Of a DNA stretch of 9,770 nt, positions 1 through 7,124 are shown in pieces. Made by a program: the position numbers and the translations under genes. The notes beneath the pieces are model-generated. The model worked only from the letters and a program-made list of their open reading frames with translations. It did not search any database and had not been told where the DNA came from. Each line of letters begins with the position of its first letter. Position 1 is the first letter of the stretch. The DNA is from Desulfobacteraceae bacterium 4572_19 (lineage in GTDB: Bacteria > Desulfobacterota > Desulfobacteria > Desulfobacterales > NBLS01): the NCBI GenBank assembly GCA_002084385.1, contig NBLS01000084.1:1-9770 (forward strand). Direction: 5' to 3'.

Positions 1-513
1 CAGAGAAGAATGAGAAGAGTTGCTCCTCGTAAAAAAAAGGGCAGAGCACTTTTATCATTTGATAGTTTAAAAGAGGGAGATATCGTTGTTCATGTTGAAC
101 ATGGACTTGGCAGATACAACGGATTAACAAAATTAAGGCTCGAAAACATTGAATGTGATTTTTTACTTGTAACATACAGAGATGGTGACAACCTCTATCT
201 TCCCGTTGATCGAATGAATATGATTCAAAAATATATGGGAGTAGATGGCTTTAGCCCTGTTTTGGATAAAATGGGTGGCAAGTCCTGGCAAAAGGTTAAA
301 GAAAAAGCAAAAAAAGAGGTTGAAAAGATAGCCGGCGAACTTTTGGAACTATATGCACAACGAAAGGTAAATAAGGGACACGCCTTTTCAAGAGCCGGAA
401 ACTGGTTTAGCGACTTTGAAGCAGCTTTTCCCTTTCCATGGACAGACTTATTTGCGGAGATGTGGGTTATGGTAAAACAGAAGTTGCCATTCGGGCGGCA
501 TTTATGGCTGTAA
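1..513 (+). pseudogene. mfd: Mfd, 5' fragment ending at frameshift (RID and start of translocase)
   Basis: Mfd is the transcription-repair coupling factor: it binds stalled RNA polymerase, translocates on DNA to dislodge it and recruits UvrA. The reading frame is open from base 1, so the gene starts outside the window. The fragment carries the CarD-like RNA-polymerase-interacting domain (SFDSLKEGDIVVHVEHGLGR, about nt 55-114, with the rest of the domain to about nt 240). The helical linker into the RecG-like translocase follows, ending in the conserved EAAFPF at 418-435. Immediately after that, the family's TPDQ (Q-motif) segment is absent and the frame is wrong: the codons run out of frame and stop at 513, while the Walker A region continues in the frame starting at 438. 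The homologous part therefore ends at about 435. By family knowledge the gene is normally one reading frame of about 1150 codons. Identity is very secure; whether the break is real is not. Confidence 0.9.
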
Positions 514-2006
514 ACGATGGTAAACAAGTTGCTATATTGGTACCGACCACCGTACTTGCAGAACAGCATACAAAAGTATTTGCCGAAAGATTTGGAAACT
601 ATCCGGTAAATATTGCAGGATTAAGCAGGTTTCGCAGTAAAAAACAGCAAACAGCGATTGTAAAGTCACTGGCTCTTGGAAAAATTGATATTGTAATAGG
701 TACACATAGAATTATTCAAAAAGATATAAAATTCAAAGATCTTGGCCTTATTGTAGTAGATGAAGAACAACGATTTGGAGTTAAACACAAGGAAAAATTA
801 AAACAGTTTAAAAACACTGTGGACGTATTAACCTTAACAGCTACACCCATTCCAAGAACACTTCATATGTCTTTAACCGGCATGAGAGATATAAATGTAA
901 TATCTACTCCACCTGAACAACGCCAGGCAATTATTACCTATATTTCGGAATTTAACGATGCCACAGTTACAGAGGCTATACGCAGGGAGTTAAAAAGGGA
1001 CGGGCAAATCTATTTTGTGCATAATCATGTAAATACAATATGGAATATTGCAGAACACTTACAAAAACTTGTTCCGGAGGTAAAACTTGGTGTTGCCCAT
1101 GGACAGCTTACCGAACGTGAACTTGAAAAAGAGATGATGAATTTTATTGATCGAAAGATTGACATGCTTGTTTGCACAACCATAATAGAATCAGGTTTGG
1201 ATATTCCGGCTGCAAATACAATGTTAATAAATAAAGCAGACAGATTTGGTCTTTCACAAATGTATCAGTTACGTGGAAGAATAGGACGAGGCAATGAGCA
1301 GGCATATGCGTATCTTTTTGTACCGGAAGAAGATGCTCTTGGAAGAAATGCTCAAAAAAGACTAAAAGTTTTGATGGAACATAGCGACCTTGGTGCAGGT
1401 TTTCAAATTGCAATGAACGATCTGCAAATAAGGGGCGGAGGTGCAGCTCTCGGTGCATCCCAATCTGGTCATATTGCCGCAGTGGGATATGATATGTTTT
1501 TAAAACTTATGGATAATGCAGTCGCAGACTTAAAAGGTGAGCCTGTTGTAGAAGAGCTTGACCCTGAAATTAATATCGATATATCAACTTTTATTCCCGA
1601 AACCTATATTCCTGCAATTGACCAGCGACTTTCCATCTATAGACGGCTTGCAAAAATGGACAGCCTAAAAGAGATAGCAGGATTAAAAAATGAACTCGAA
1701 GACAGATTTGGCAGTCTTCCCGAAGAGGCAGGAAATATTTTATTAAAAATTATGTTAAAAATATTATCCGTAAAGGCGGGCGTAAAAAAACTGGATTTAA
1801 TTGATAATGAAATGTTTCTTGTTTTTTCTGAAATTCATCAAAAAAATCCGTTTGGTATTGTTAAAATGGTTTCAGACGGAAATAATCGTTTTAATTTTAT
1901 TAAGGATCAAGTACTAAAGGTTCAACTTTCAGGTAAAAGTTTAAATGCGATAATGATTTCTGCTAAAAATATCTTGAAAGAAATTACGGGGCATGTTACC
2001 CGCTAA
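438..2006 (+). CDS. mfd: Mfd, 3' part: RecG-like translocase and C-terminal domain
   Basis: This is the continuation of Mfd in a second frame. It begins MDRLICGD and holds the SF2 translocase motifs in order: Walker A GDVGYGKT (456-479), Walker B box DEEQ (759-770), motif III TATPIPRT (about 837-860), then domain 2 with IESGLDIP, the arginine-finger motif RGRIGRG and QIRGGG. The C-terminal regulatory domain (EIAGLKNELEDRFGSLPEE onward) ends at TAA 2004-2006. The ATG at 438 is the normal internal Met before the Walker A region, not a true start: there is no Shine-Dalgarno sequence before it. Compared with E. coli Mfd (about 22 residues between FPF and MDRL), roughly 64 nt are missing, which fits the 3k+1 frame change. 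As written, neither half makes a working Mfd, since RID and motor are separated and the adenine-recognising Q motif is lost. Confidence 0.92.
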   Translation: MDRLICGDVGYGKTEVAIRAAFMAVNDGKQVAILVPTTVLAEQHTKVFAERFGNYPVNIAGLSRFRSKKQQTAIVKSLALGKIDIVIGTHRIIQKDIKFKDLGLIVVDEEQRFGVKHKEKLKQFKNTVDVLTLTATPIPRTLHMSLTGMRDINVISTPPEQRQAIITYISEFNDATVTEAIRRELKRDGQIYFVHNHVNTIWNIAEHLQKLVPEVKLGVAHGQLTERELEKEMMNFIDRKIDMLVCTTIIESGLDIPAANTMLINKADRFGLSQMYQLRGRIGRGNEQAYAYLFVPEEDALGRNAQKRLKVLMEHSDLGAGFQIAMNDLQIRGGGAALGASQSGHIAAVGYDMFLKLMDNAVADLKGEPVVEELDPEINIDISTFIPETYIPAIDQRLSIYRRLAKMDSLKEIAGLKNELEDRFGSLPEEAGNILLKIMLKILSVKAGVKKLDLIDNEMFLVFSEIHQKNPFGIVKMVSDGNNRFNFIKDQVLKVQLSGKSLNAIMISAKNILKEITGHVTR

Positions 2007-2032
2007 TTACAAATTAATAATAGGTAGTGGGT
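1998..2032 (+). terminator. weak hairpin over the mfd stop codon
   Basis: An 8-bp inverted repeat (ACCCGCTA at 1998-2005 pairing with TAGTGGGT at 2025-2032, one G-T wobble) with a 19-nt loop overlaps the mfd stop codon. No T-tract follows, so it is a poor intrinsic terminator. It could equally be an mRNA-protecting stem or chance. Confidence 0.2.
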
Positions 2033-2068
2033 TGATAAGAATTTGGTGGTTATTAAAGTTTAAAAAGG

Positions 2069-2887
2069 GTGAGTTGTTTGAAAATTATTTATTTTAAAAG
2101 TATATGGTTTACTGTTTTTCTTGCCGTTTTTTATGCAGGTTGTTCTAATGTGGCGGTGGAGGAAAAAAACAACAGCATAGATTACCTTGCCAGAATTGAT
2201 GATAATTTTGTTATAACCCCATCTGATTTTTATCAGGATTTGGAAGTTGAAAAAATATCTTGTATAAAAAATATTGAAAAAAATAACAATGAATTTAAGG
2301 TAGTGAAAACTCGGCTTTTCAATAAGATGATCGAAGAAATGATTATATTAAAAACTGCCGACACTTTAAATATTACAGTTTCCCCACAGGAATTAGATGA
2401 TGCAATAAAAAATATCACCCATGATTACCCTGAAGGGGAATTTGAAAAAAGTTTAATGAAAAATGCTGTAACATTACAACAGTGGAAAAAGAAATTAAAA
2501 AACCGTCTTATAATAAAAAAAGTTATTACCCATGAGCTTGAAGATAAAATTATAGTTAAGCCCGATGAGTTGGCAGAATACTATCAAAAATTTTTTTCTT
2601 CCAATGAAAATAAGATAAAAACCGGTAAAATAAAAGCCGGTAAAATAAAAGCTGGTAAAATAAAAAATAACGTATTAGAACAAGATACATTAAATTTAAA
2701 CACCTCAAAAAATATTAAAGGAGAAGATAGCGAAGCAATAAACAGAATTTTAATAATGCAGTTACGTAGTAAAAAAGCAGAAGATGGCTATGGGAAATGG
2801 ATTGAGCAGTTGTGGAATAGATATAATATAAAAATAAATTCTGCAACATGGGAGAAGATATTGAAAACATCCATAAATAATAAATAA
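2069..2887 (+). CDS. SurA-like periplasmic lipoprotein without visible PPIase domain
   Basis: Probable outer-membrane-pathway chaperone of the SurA/PpiC N-terminal-domain type, anchored as a lipoprotein. Residues 4-24 form a hydrophobic signal segment ending in a lipobox-like YAGC (Cys25; Tyr at -3 is atypical). Residues about 38-175 follow the SurA N-terminal pattern: a short strand (YLARIDDNFVITPSDF), then helices with MIEEMIILKTADTLNITVSPQEL and an ending DELAEYYQKFF. In relatives a parvulin PPIase domain would follow. Here there is a Lys-rich repeat (about 183-199), a polar linker, and then a C-terminal helix (YGKWIEQLWNRYNIKIN) that normally comes after the PPIase domain. The annotated start is GTG 2069. 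TTG 2078 is a good alternative because GGTGA (2068-2072) lies 5 nt before it. Position between mfd and surA supports an envelope-folding role. The exact function is inferred. Confidence 0.7.
   Translation: MSCLKIIYFKSIWFTVFLAVFYAGCSNVAVEEKNNSIDYLARIDDNFVITPSDFYQDLEVEKISCIKNIEKNNNEFKVVKTRLFNKMIEEMIILKTADTLNITVSPQELDDAIKNITHDYPEGEFEKSLMKNAVTLQQWKKKLKNRLIIKKVITHELEDKIIVKPDELAEYYQKFFSSNENKIKTGKIKAGKIKAGKIKNNVLEQDTLNLNTSKNIKGEDSEAINRILIMQLRSKKAEDGYGKWIEQLWNRYNIKINSATWEKILKTSINNK
2621..2665 (+). repeat. in-frame 15-bp tandem repeat, 3 units
   Basis: Three 15-bp units (2621-2635, 2636-2650, 2651-2665) of the form RCYGGTAAAATAAAA, differing only at the first and third bases, encode a GKIKA-type pentapeptide repeat in the lipoprotein. 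The repeat lies exactly where the PPIase domain would be expected. The near-identity of the units points to recent slippage. Confidence 0.85.
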
Positions 2888-2911
2888 TCCTCTAATTATG
2901 GAAAGAAAAAA

Positions 2912-3910
2912 ATGAAAAAATACATTGAGCATAAAATAACAAAGAAAAAAATTTTATTTAGTACGGTTCTATTTAGTACAATGTTTATTTTTTACACGGG
3001 GATAATTAGTGCAGGACAAGTGGTGGATAAAATTATTGCTATCGTTAATGGTGATATTATTACCCTTAAAGATTTAAATGTTGCAATACGTCCATATCTT
3101 CAGAAAATATCCAACTCTTCATATTCATTTGAAGAAAAGGATAAAATTCTTACAAAATTTAAAGCTGACGCACTCTCAAAATTAGTAAATGAGATGCTAA
3201 CTGATCAGGAAATAAAAAAATTAAAATTAACAGTGGAAGATGATGAAGTTGACAATGCAATAGAACAAATTAAAATTACCAGAAATTTCACTGATGAAGA
3301 ATTTATAGATGCCTTACGAAAAGATGGCATGGATATTCATGAAGTTCGTGAAATGATTAAACGTCAAATACTTCGTCCAAGACTCTTGAACTATCGGGTA
3401 AAATCTAAAGTTATCATTACGAAAAAAGATATACAAAAATATTATGAAGCTCATCCTGAAATTTATTCTACTGAAAAAAAATATAGTCTTAAAACTATAT
3501 TGTTACCGCACACATTAAATGACGGCAAAGATCCGATGGAAATAATGAATAATATTATTTTAAAATTTCATGGTGGCGAATCATTTGAAAAACTGGCAAA
3601 AGAGTATTCTATTGTACCAAACGTTGCAGAAACAGGAGGAGATCTTGGCACGTTTACATTAGGTTCTCTATCTCCTCAGTTGCAAAAAGCTCTTATTGGT
3701 GTCGAAGCCGGTGAATGCACTTTGGTATTAGATACAGATCATGGATACCAAATTTTTTATGTTTCAGATATTGAAGCAGATAGTAAGAAAGTAAGTGAAG
3801 AAATATCAAAAAAAATTAAAGCCACACTTTACGAAAAACTTGTTAATGAAAAATTTAACGTATGGATTAATGAATTAAGAAAACAAGCACATATTAAAAT
3901 TATGGAATAA
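2912..3910 (+). CDS. surA: SurA-type periplasmic peptidyl-prolyl isomerase/chaperone
   Basis: Periplasmic chaperone that escorts unfolded outer-membrane proteins to the BAM machinery and carries parvulin cis-trans prolyl isomerase activity. The 332-residue product has a basic N-terminus and hydrophobic signal sequence to about residue 34 (cleavage likely after IISA). The SurA N-terminal domain starts at VVDKIIAIVNGDIITLKDL (38-56) and runs through a helical region to YYEAHPEIYS (177-186). One parvulin domain occupies about 188-290, with the family signature GGDLGTF (242-248), LSPQLQKAL and HGYQIFYV. A final helix (VWINELRKQAHIKI) belongs to the chaperone core. A single parvulin domain, instead of the two of E. 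coli SurA, is common outside Gammaproteobacteria. GGAAAG (2900-2905) precedes the ATG by 6 nt. It is 24 nt from the upstream lipoprotein gene and 2 nt from rodZ, so probably one transcript. Confidence 0.88.
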   Translation: MKKYIEHKITKKKILFSTVLFSTMFIFYTGIISAGQVVDKIIAIVNGDIITLKDLNVAIRPYLQKISNSSYSFEEKDKILTKFKADALSKLVNEMLTDQEIKKLKLTVEDDEVDNAIEQIKITRNFTDEEFIDALRKDGMDIHEVREMIKRQILRPRLLNYRVKSKVIITKKDIQKYYEAHPEIYSTEKKYSLKTILLPHTLNDGKDPMEIMNNIILKFHGGESFEKLAKEYSIVPNVAETGGDLGTFTLGSLSPQLQKALIGVEAGECTLVLDTDHGYQIFYVSDIEADSKKVSEEISKKIKATLYEKLVNEKFNVWINELRKQAHIKIME

Positions 3911-3912
3911 TA

Positions 3913-4998
3913 ATGACTGAAAATAAAACCAACGAATTAGAAAGTAGAACCAACGAGTTTGGAAGTAACACCAACGACGAATTAAGTGACGAACAGAAAA
4001 AATTTTCTTTTGGTCGTAATCTGTGGATTGCCCGTCAAGAAAAAGGCATAAGTCTGGCAGAAATAGCTGAGATAACAAAAATAAGAGAAGAGACCCTTTT
4101 GTTAATTGAAGAAGGAAATCACGAGAAACTTCCTAACAAGATTTTTGTAATGGGTTTTATAAGAGCATATGCCGATGCTCTAAAGATTGATAAAGATGAA
4201 AATATCAACTTATATAAACTCAATTGCCAACAAAATCAGAATAATGTTCGAAAAGAGATAAAAATTGAACGATCCAGAAAACGTGTTAAGATAGGTTTCG
4301 TTAGTACTCTTTTTATTGTTATTATAGGTATAATTATTGCCGGAGTATTTTTCCTGATAAATTATAATAGCAATAGTATTACGAACAAAGAGAGCTTTCA
4401 AAGTGAGACTGTATCTTCTGACAAAGAAGAGTTAAATTTTAAAAAAACCGGGCTTGAAAATACGGCATCAGCTACCGGTACTCAAGAGAAGACTGAAGTT
4501 GAAATTAAAACGAAAACAAACATTGCTGAAAGTACCGTAACATTAGAGTCTTCCGATAATGCTAAAACACGAAAAACTAAACTTGCAAAGGAACGGTCTG
4601 TCAAAAAAATACCAAAAAGAGTTAAATCCAATACAATCAAACCTAACACAGCAAAACCCAATGCAGTGAAACCCGGTGCAGTAAAACCCAATACAATAAA
4701 ACCGAATAATACCCAATCTGTTAATCTTAATTCTGAAAATAATATAGCAAAAACTGTAAACAGTAAAAAGTTTAAATTAAAAATTGATTGTATTGAAGAA
4801 ACATGGATTAAAATAATTATAGATAGAAAAAAAACAGTGGAATATTTATTGCGTCCCGGAAATCAAAAGCAACTTGAAGCCAATAATAATTTTAACGTAT
4901 TACTTGGCAATGCAACAGGAGTTAAACTTACACTTAACGGGAAAAAAATAAAAGTACCCGGTAAAAATGGGCAGATAGCTACAATACAAATTCCATAA
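3913..4998 (+). CDS. rodZ: RodZ-like protein: cytoplasmic HTH, one TM helix, periplasmic DUF4115
   Basis: RodZ-family membrane protein, which in rods links MreB filaments to the cell-wall elongation machinery. An N-terminal repeat-rich tail (5-25) precedes an Xre-like helix-turn-helix domain (about 33-100) with GRNLWIARQEKGISLAEIAE and LPNKIFVMGFIRAYADAL. This HTH contacts MreB rather than DNA in characterised members. A basic stretch (116-126) leads into one transmembrane helix (127-150, VKIGFVSTLFIVIIGIIIAG). The periplasmic part has a long Lys/Pro/Asn linker with six pentapeptide repeats and ends in a DUF4115 beta domain (about 278-361, FKLKIDCIEETWIKIIIDRK to IATIQIP). The start ATG lies 2 nt after the surA stop, with only a weak GGA before it, so translation is probably coupled. 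The 361-residue length is normal. The linker and N-terminal tail appear to be fast-evolving. Confidence 0.87.
   Translation: MTENKTNELESRTNEFGSNTNDELSDEQKKFSFGRNLWIARQEKGISLAEIAEITKIREETLLLIEEGNHEKLPNKIFVMGFIRAYADALKIDKDENINLYKLNCQQNQNNVRKEIKIERSRKRVKIGFVSTLFIVIIGIIIAGVFFLINYNSNSITNKESFQSETVSSDKEELNFKKTGLENTASATGTQEKTEVEIKTKTNIAESTVTLESSDNAKTRKTKLAKERSVKKIPKRVKSNTIKPNTAKPNAVKPGAVKPNTIKPNNTQSVNLNSENNIAKTVNSKKFKLKIDCIEETWIKIIIDRKKTVEYLLRPGNQKQLEANNNFNVLLGNATGVKLTLNGKKIKVPGKNGQIATIQIP
3925..3987 (+). repeat. in-frame 21-bp tandem repeat, 3 units, in rodZ N-terminus
   Basis: Three 21-bp units (3925-3945, 3946-3966, 3967-3987) encode KTNELES, RTNEFGS and NTNDELS. The ACCAACGA core is shared by all units. 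The segment precedes the HTH domain and is probably an unstructured tail. Confidence 0.75.
4624..4713 (+). repeat. in-frame 15-bp tandem repeat, 6 units, in rodZ linker
   Basis: Six 15-bp units (4624-4713) encode pentapeptides of the form K-P/S-N/G-T/A/N-x (for example KPNTI, KPNAV, KPGAV). They form part of the periplasmic Lys/Pro-rich spacer between the membrane helix and the DUF4115 domain. Such spacers could reach through or bind the negatively charged cell wall; that role is inferred. Confidence 0.8.
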
Positions 4999-5002
4999 AC
5001 AA

Positions 5003-5040
5003 GTATTTCATAGCATCCAAGAAATACAATTTATTTTTTT
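5003..5040 (+). terminator. possible intrinsic terminator after rodZ
   Basis: A 7-bp perfect stem (GTATTTC 5003-5009 with GAAATAC 5021-5027, 11-nt loop) is followed by AATTTATTTTTTT. The T-tract fits a terminator closing the lipoprotein-surA-rodZ block, but the stem has only two G-C pairs, so the call is weak. Confidence 0.35.
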
Positions 5041-5074
5041 GCGAACCCTAAGAAAGTTAAGAACAAATAAAATC

Positions 5075-5108
5075 AGGGATAAATTATCACAAAAAATAAA
5101 TTTACCCT
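5075..5108. other. AT-rich hairpin in the rodZ-mgtE gap
   Basis: AGGGATAAATT (5075-5085) pairs with AATTTACCCT (5099-5108) over 10 bp with one bulged A, around a 13-nt loop. It overlaps the outer end of the 26-bp repeat at 5101-5126. No T-tract follows. The remainder of the 4999-5142 gap shows no gene, and no M-box-like structured leader could be recognised. Confidence 0.4.
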
Positions 5109-5126
5109 AAAATTTAAACAGGATAC
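5101..5126 (-). repeat. 26-bp repeat, inverted copy of the 7102-7127 element end
   Basis: This 26-bp sequence is the reverse complement of 7102-7127 with one mismatch (19 consecutive matches, 5108-5126 against 7102-7120). It resembles the terminal inverted repeat of the 179-bp element after recO, with the GTATCC tip at base 5126. No matching second end or flanking target duplication was found nearby, so it may be a decayed or solitary end. The two copies flank mgtE-recO in inverted orientation. Confidence 0.75.
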
Positions 5127-5142
5127 CACATAGGATATAATC

Positions 5143-5217
5143 TTGAGTAATGATCGATATAAAATACTTGAAGACAGCATAAAAAGACTCCTTAGAAGAG
5201 GAGCCTGTTCACACTTG
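5143..5217 (+). pseudogene. mgtE: MgtE, N-terminal fragment before internal deletion
   Basis: Reading from TTG 5143 with AGGA at 5132-5135 as ribosome site gives LSNDRYKILEDSIKRLLRRG and then ACSHL. This is the typical first helix of MgtE proteins, where the LLRRGA motif is followed by a run of superhelical N-domain repeats. Here those repeats are missing: from about 5214 the sequence matches the last N-domain helices in another frame (LEKEVVTVFEHM). The out-of-frame reading continues only to a TGA at 5320-5322. Recognition rests on the LLRRGA helix and on its position directly before the rest of mgtE, so it is a fair but short match. Confidence 0.65.
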
Positions 5218-5246
5218 AAAAAGAGGTTGTTACTGTTTTTGAACAT

Positions 5247-6335
5247 ATGCCGGCAGATGATGTTGCAGCTCTTGTTGGCATGCTTTCCAAAGAAAAATCG
5301 ACACTTATTCTGGAAAAAATGAGGGCAGGAGATTTTGAAGAAGTTGAAGAACTTCTTGCTTACCAGGAAGATACCGCCGGCGGTATTATGGTTCCTGAAT
5401 TTATCGCTTTAAAGCAGGATTCAACAGCAAAAGAGGCCATTGAAATACTTCAAAAAGAGCATATGAACGTAGAGATGGTATTTTACCTTTATGTTGTGGA
5501 TGAACAGGGAAGACTTGTGGGGGTTAGCTCCCTTCGTCAACTTGTGGTGGTAAAGCCTGATACTCCCTTAAAAGATTTTATGGTTACAGATATTTTTTCT
5601 GTTAAAACTGATACAGACCAAGAAGAAGTTGCAAGAACGGTTGCACGGTACGATATCCTTGCTGTTCCGGTTGTGGATGAATTAAATAAACTTGTCGGCA
5701 TTGTAACAGTAGATGATGTAATTGATGTTATCAGAGAGGAAGCTACCGAAGATATCCTTAAAATGGCTGGTGTAGGAGATGAGTTTATCGAAACCCAAAC
5801 TATTTTAAGAAGTACCAGAATTAGATTACCATGGCTTTTTGCAAGCTGTATTGGAGGAATTGGGGCATTTTTTATTATTGGCGGTTTTGAGGCAACACTC
5901 GAAAGAGTATCGTACCTTGCAGCTTTTATTCCCGTAATAATGGGGATGGGCGGTAATATCGGAACCCAGTCATCAACCATCGTTGTACGTGGTTTGGCAA
6001 CCGCAAGAATTAATAAAAGAGACTTGGGGGCTGTAGTATTTAAAGAGCTTTCCATAGGTATTATTCTTGGATTTTTTTATGGATTACTTATAGGGTGCGT
6101 GGCACAAGTTAGCTATCGAAATGAAATTATCGCATTTAATCTTGCCATGTCAGTTGGTTTTGCTGTATTTATATCAATGTCGGTAGCTGCTCTTGTAGGC
6201 TCCATTGTTCCCATGTTATTTGCAAGAATAAATGTTGACCCTGCTGTTGCAACCGGTCCGTTTGTTACAACATCCATAGATATAGTCAGCGTGTATTTTT
6301 ATTTTATGATTGCCACAACACTTATTGGTCTATAA
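5247..6335 (+). CDS. mgtE: MgtE magnesium transporter (N domain truncated)
   Basis: MgtE is a homodimeric Mg2+ channel/transporter of the inner membrane, gated by cytoplasmic Mg2+ sensing. The frame is homologous from 5214 (LEKEVVTVFEHMPADD); ATG 5247 is simply its first Met and has no clear ribosome site. Residues 1-48 are the end of the N domain (MPADDVAALVGML, LLAYQEDTAGGIM). Tandem CBS domains follow: about 52-108 and 113-170, the latter with VKTDTDQEEVAR and GIVTVDDVIDVI. A plug helix and five transmembrane helices (about 195-360) come next, with GGNIGTQSST (235-244) and the pore-helix aspartate Asp345 in SIDIVSVYFYF, equivalent to the selectivity Asp of Thermus MgtE. Relatives have about 450 residues; about 50-65 N-domain residues appear lost with a 3k+1 frame change. 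The pore looks intact, but Mg2+ gating by the N domain would be affected. Its stop overlaps the recO start. Confidence 0.9.
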   Translation: MPADDVAALVGMLSKEKSTLILEKMRAGDFEEVEELLAYQEDTAGGIMVPEFIALKQDSTAKEAIEILQKEHMNVEMVFYLYVVDEQGRLVGVSSLRQLVVVKPDTPLKDFMVTDIFSVKTDTDQEEVARTVARYDILAVPVVDELNKLVGIVTVDDVIDVIREEATEDILKMAGVGDEFIETQTILRSTRIRLPWLFASCIGGIGAFFIIGGFEATLERVSYLAAFIPVIMGMGGNIGTQSSTIVVRGLATARINKRDLGAVVFKELSIGIILGFFYGLLIGCVAQVSYRNEIIAFNLAMSVGFAVFISMSVAALVGSIVPMLFARINVDPAVATGPFVTTSIDIVSVYFYFMIATTLIGL

Positions 6336-7096
6336 TGTCAACTATCTCTTCACAAGCTGTTTTATTACGCAAAATTGAGTTTGGAGATTACGATTATATC
6401 ATAACCTTTTTAACAAAAGATAAGGGTAAAATTGTTGCGATTGCAAAAAATGCCAAAAAAAGTATTAAGCGGTTTTCCGGAAAACTGGAACTTTTTTCTG
6501 TTCTTCATATTGTATTAAATTATGGTAAAAGAAAAGGTCTTCCCATATTGCAGGAAGTTAATCTTGAATATCCATTTGAGCTAATAAGGACAGATATTGT
6601 AAAAGCTTCCTATTCAAGTTATTGGTCGGAGATACTTACCAATTGGTTAGAAGAAGACAAAAAACAGAAAAAACTTTATGCCCTGTTATTTTTTCTGCTT
6701 GGTGCAATAAACGAAGGGGAAATTTCACTGGGAGAGTTAAATATCTGGTTTTTAACAAAGTTTATGGAAATATCAGGTTTTCTTCCCAATTTAAAAGGTT
6801 GTATAAAGTGTCATAAAACAGTAGATCAAATTAAGCAAAACACTGTTTTTTTTGATTTTTCAAAAGGTGGTCTTGTTTGTAAAGAGTGTCCTGATAAATC
6901 ACCACGAGGTGTTTATATTTCAAAGGGTACTATCAAACATCTTTTATGGGTTAATCTAACCGGCAATAAAATTGCGACACGGGTAAAGTTTGCAGAATAT
7001 GCGATCCGTGAAGGTGAGTCGTTTCTCGAATCATTTCTTCCATATTGTCTTGGAAGGAAAACACGAAGTTTAAAAGTTTTACAAAAAATCAGGTAA
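6335..7096 (+). CDS. recO: DNA repair protein RecO
   Basis: RecO mediates RecA loading in the RecFOR pathway by annealing strands and removing SSB, acting with RecR. The 253-residue product has the usual length. Residues 1-80 form the N-terminal OB fold (AVLLRKIEFGDYDYIITFLT, KGKIVAIAKNAKKS). Residues 85-150 are the helical domain, and a zinc-ribbon with four cysteines follows (Cys156, Cys159, Cys182, Cys185), then a C-terminal helical tail. The ATG at 6335-6337 shares its A with the mgtE stop TAA (TAATG). No Shine-Dalgarno sequence is evident, so translation probably depends on termination-reinitiation from mgtE. The stop codon TAA (7094-7096) is the first three bases of the 8-bp target duplication of the element that follows. 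The gene looks intact. Confidence 0.92.
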   Translation: MSTISSQAVLLRKIEFGDYDYIITFLTKDKGKIVAIAKNAKKSIKRFSGKLELFSVLHIVLNYGKRKGLPILQEVNLEYPFELIRTDIVKASYSSYWSEILTNWLEEDKKQKKLYALLFFLLGAINEGEISLGELNIWFLTKFMEISGFLPNLKGCIKCHKTVDQIKQNTVFFDFSKGGLVCKECPDKSPRGVYISKGTIKHLLWVNLTGNKIATRVKFAEYAIREGESFLESFLPYCLGRKTRSLKVLQKIR

Positions 7097-7124
7097 TTAA
7101 TGTATCCTGTTTAAATTTTATGGT

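Noticed and set aside
430..440. Programmed frameshift in mfd joining the two frames
   Set aside because: Shifting frame alone would not restore the roughly 21 missing conserved residues; no slippery heptamer or downstream structure was evident.
5136..5141. Perfect TATAAT just before mgtE
   Set aside because: It ends one base before the likely TTG start (5143), so transcripts would begin inside the gene, and the -35 position shows only TTTAAA. AGGA within the same stretch serves better as the mgtE ribosome site.
4999..5142. M-box magnesium riboswitch upstream of mgtE
   Set aside because: The gap is only about 140 nt, very AT-rich, with simple hairpins and a dispersed repeat; no M-box core could be seen.
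5537..6055. 172-codon open frame on the minus strand inside mgtE
   Set aside because: It lies opposite a strongly conserved transporter gene, has no recognisable domains and a composition expected of an antisense shadow.
6335..6337. Alternative later start for recO because no ribosome site is visible
   Set aside because: The ATG overlaps the mgtE stop as TAATG, typical of translational coupling, and the first residues (ISSQAVLLRKIEFGDYD) match the RecO N-terminus.
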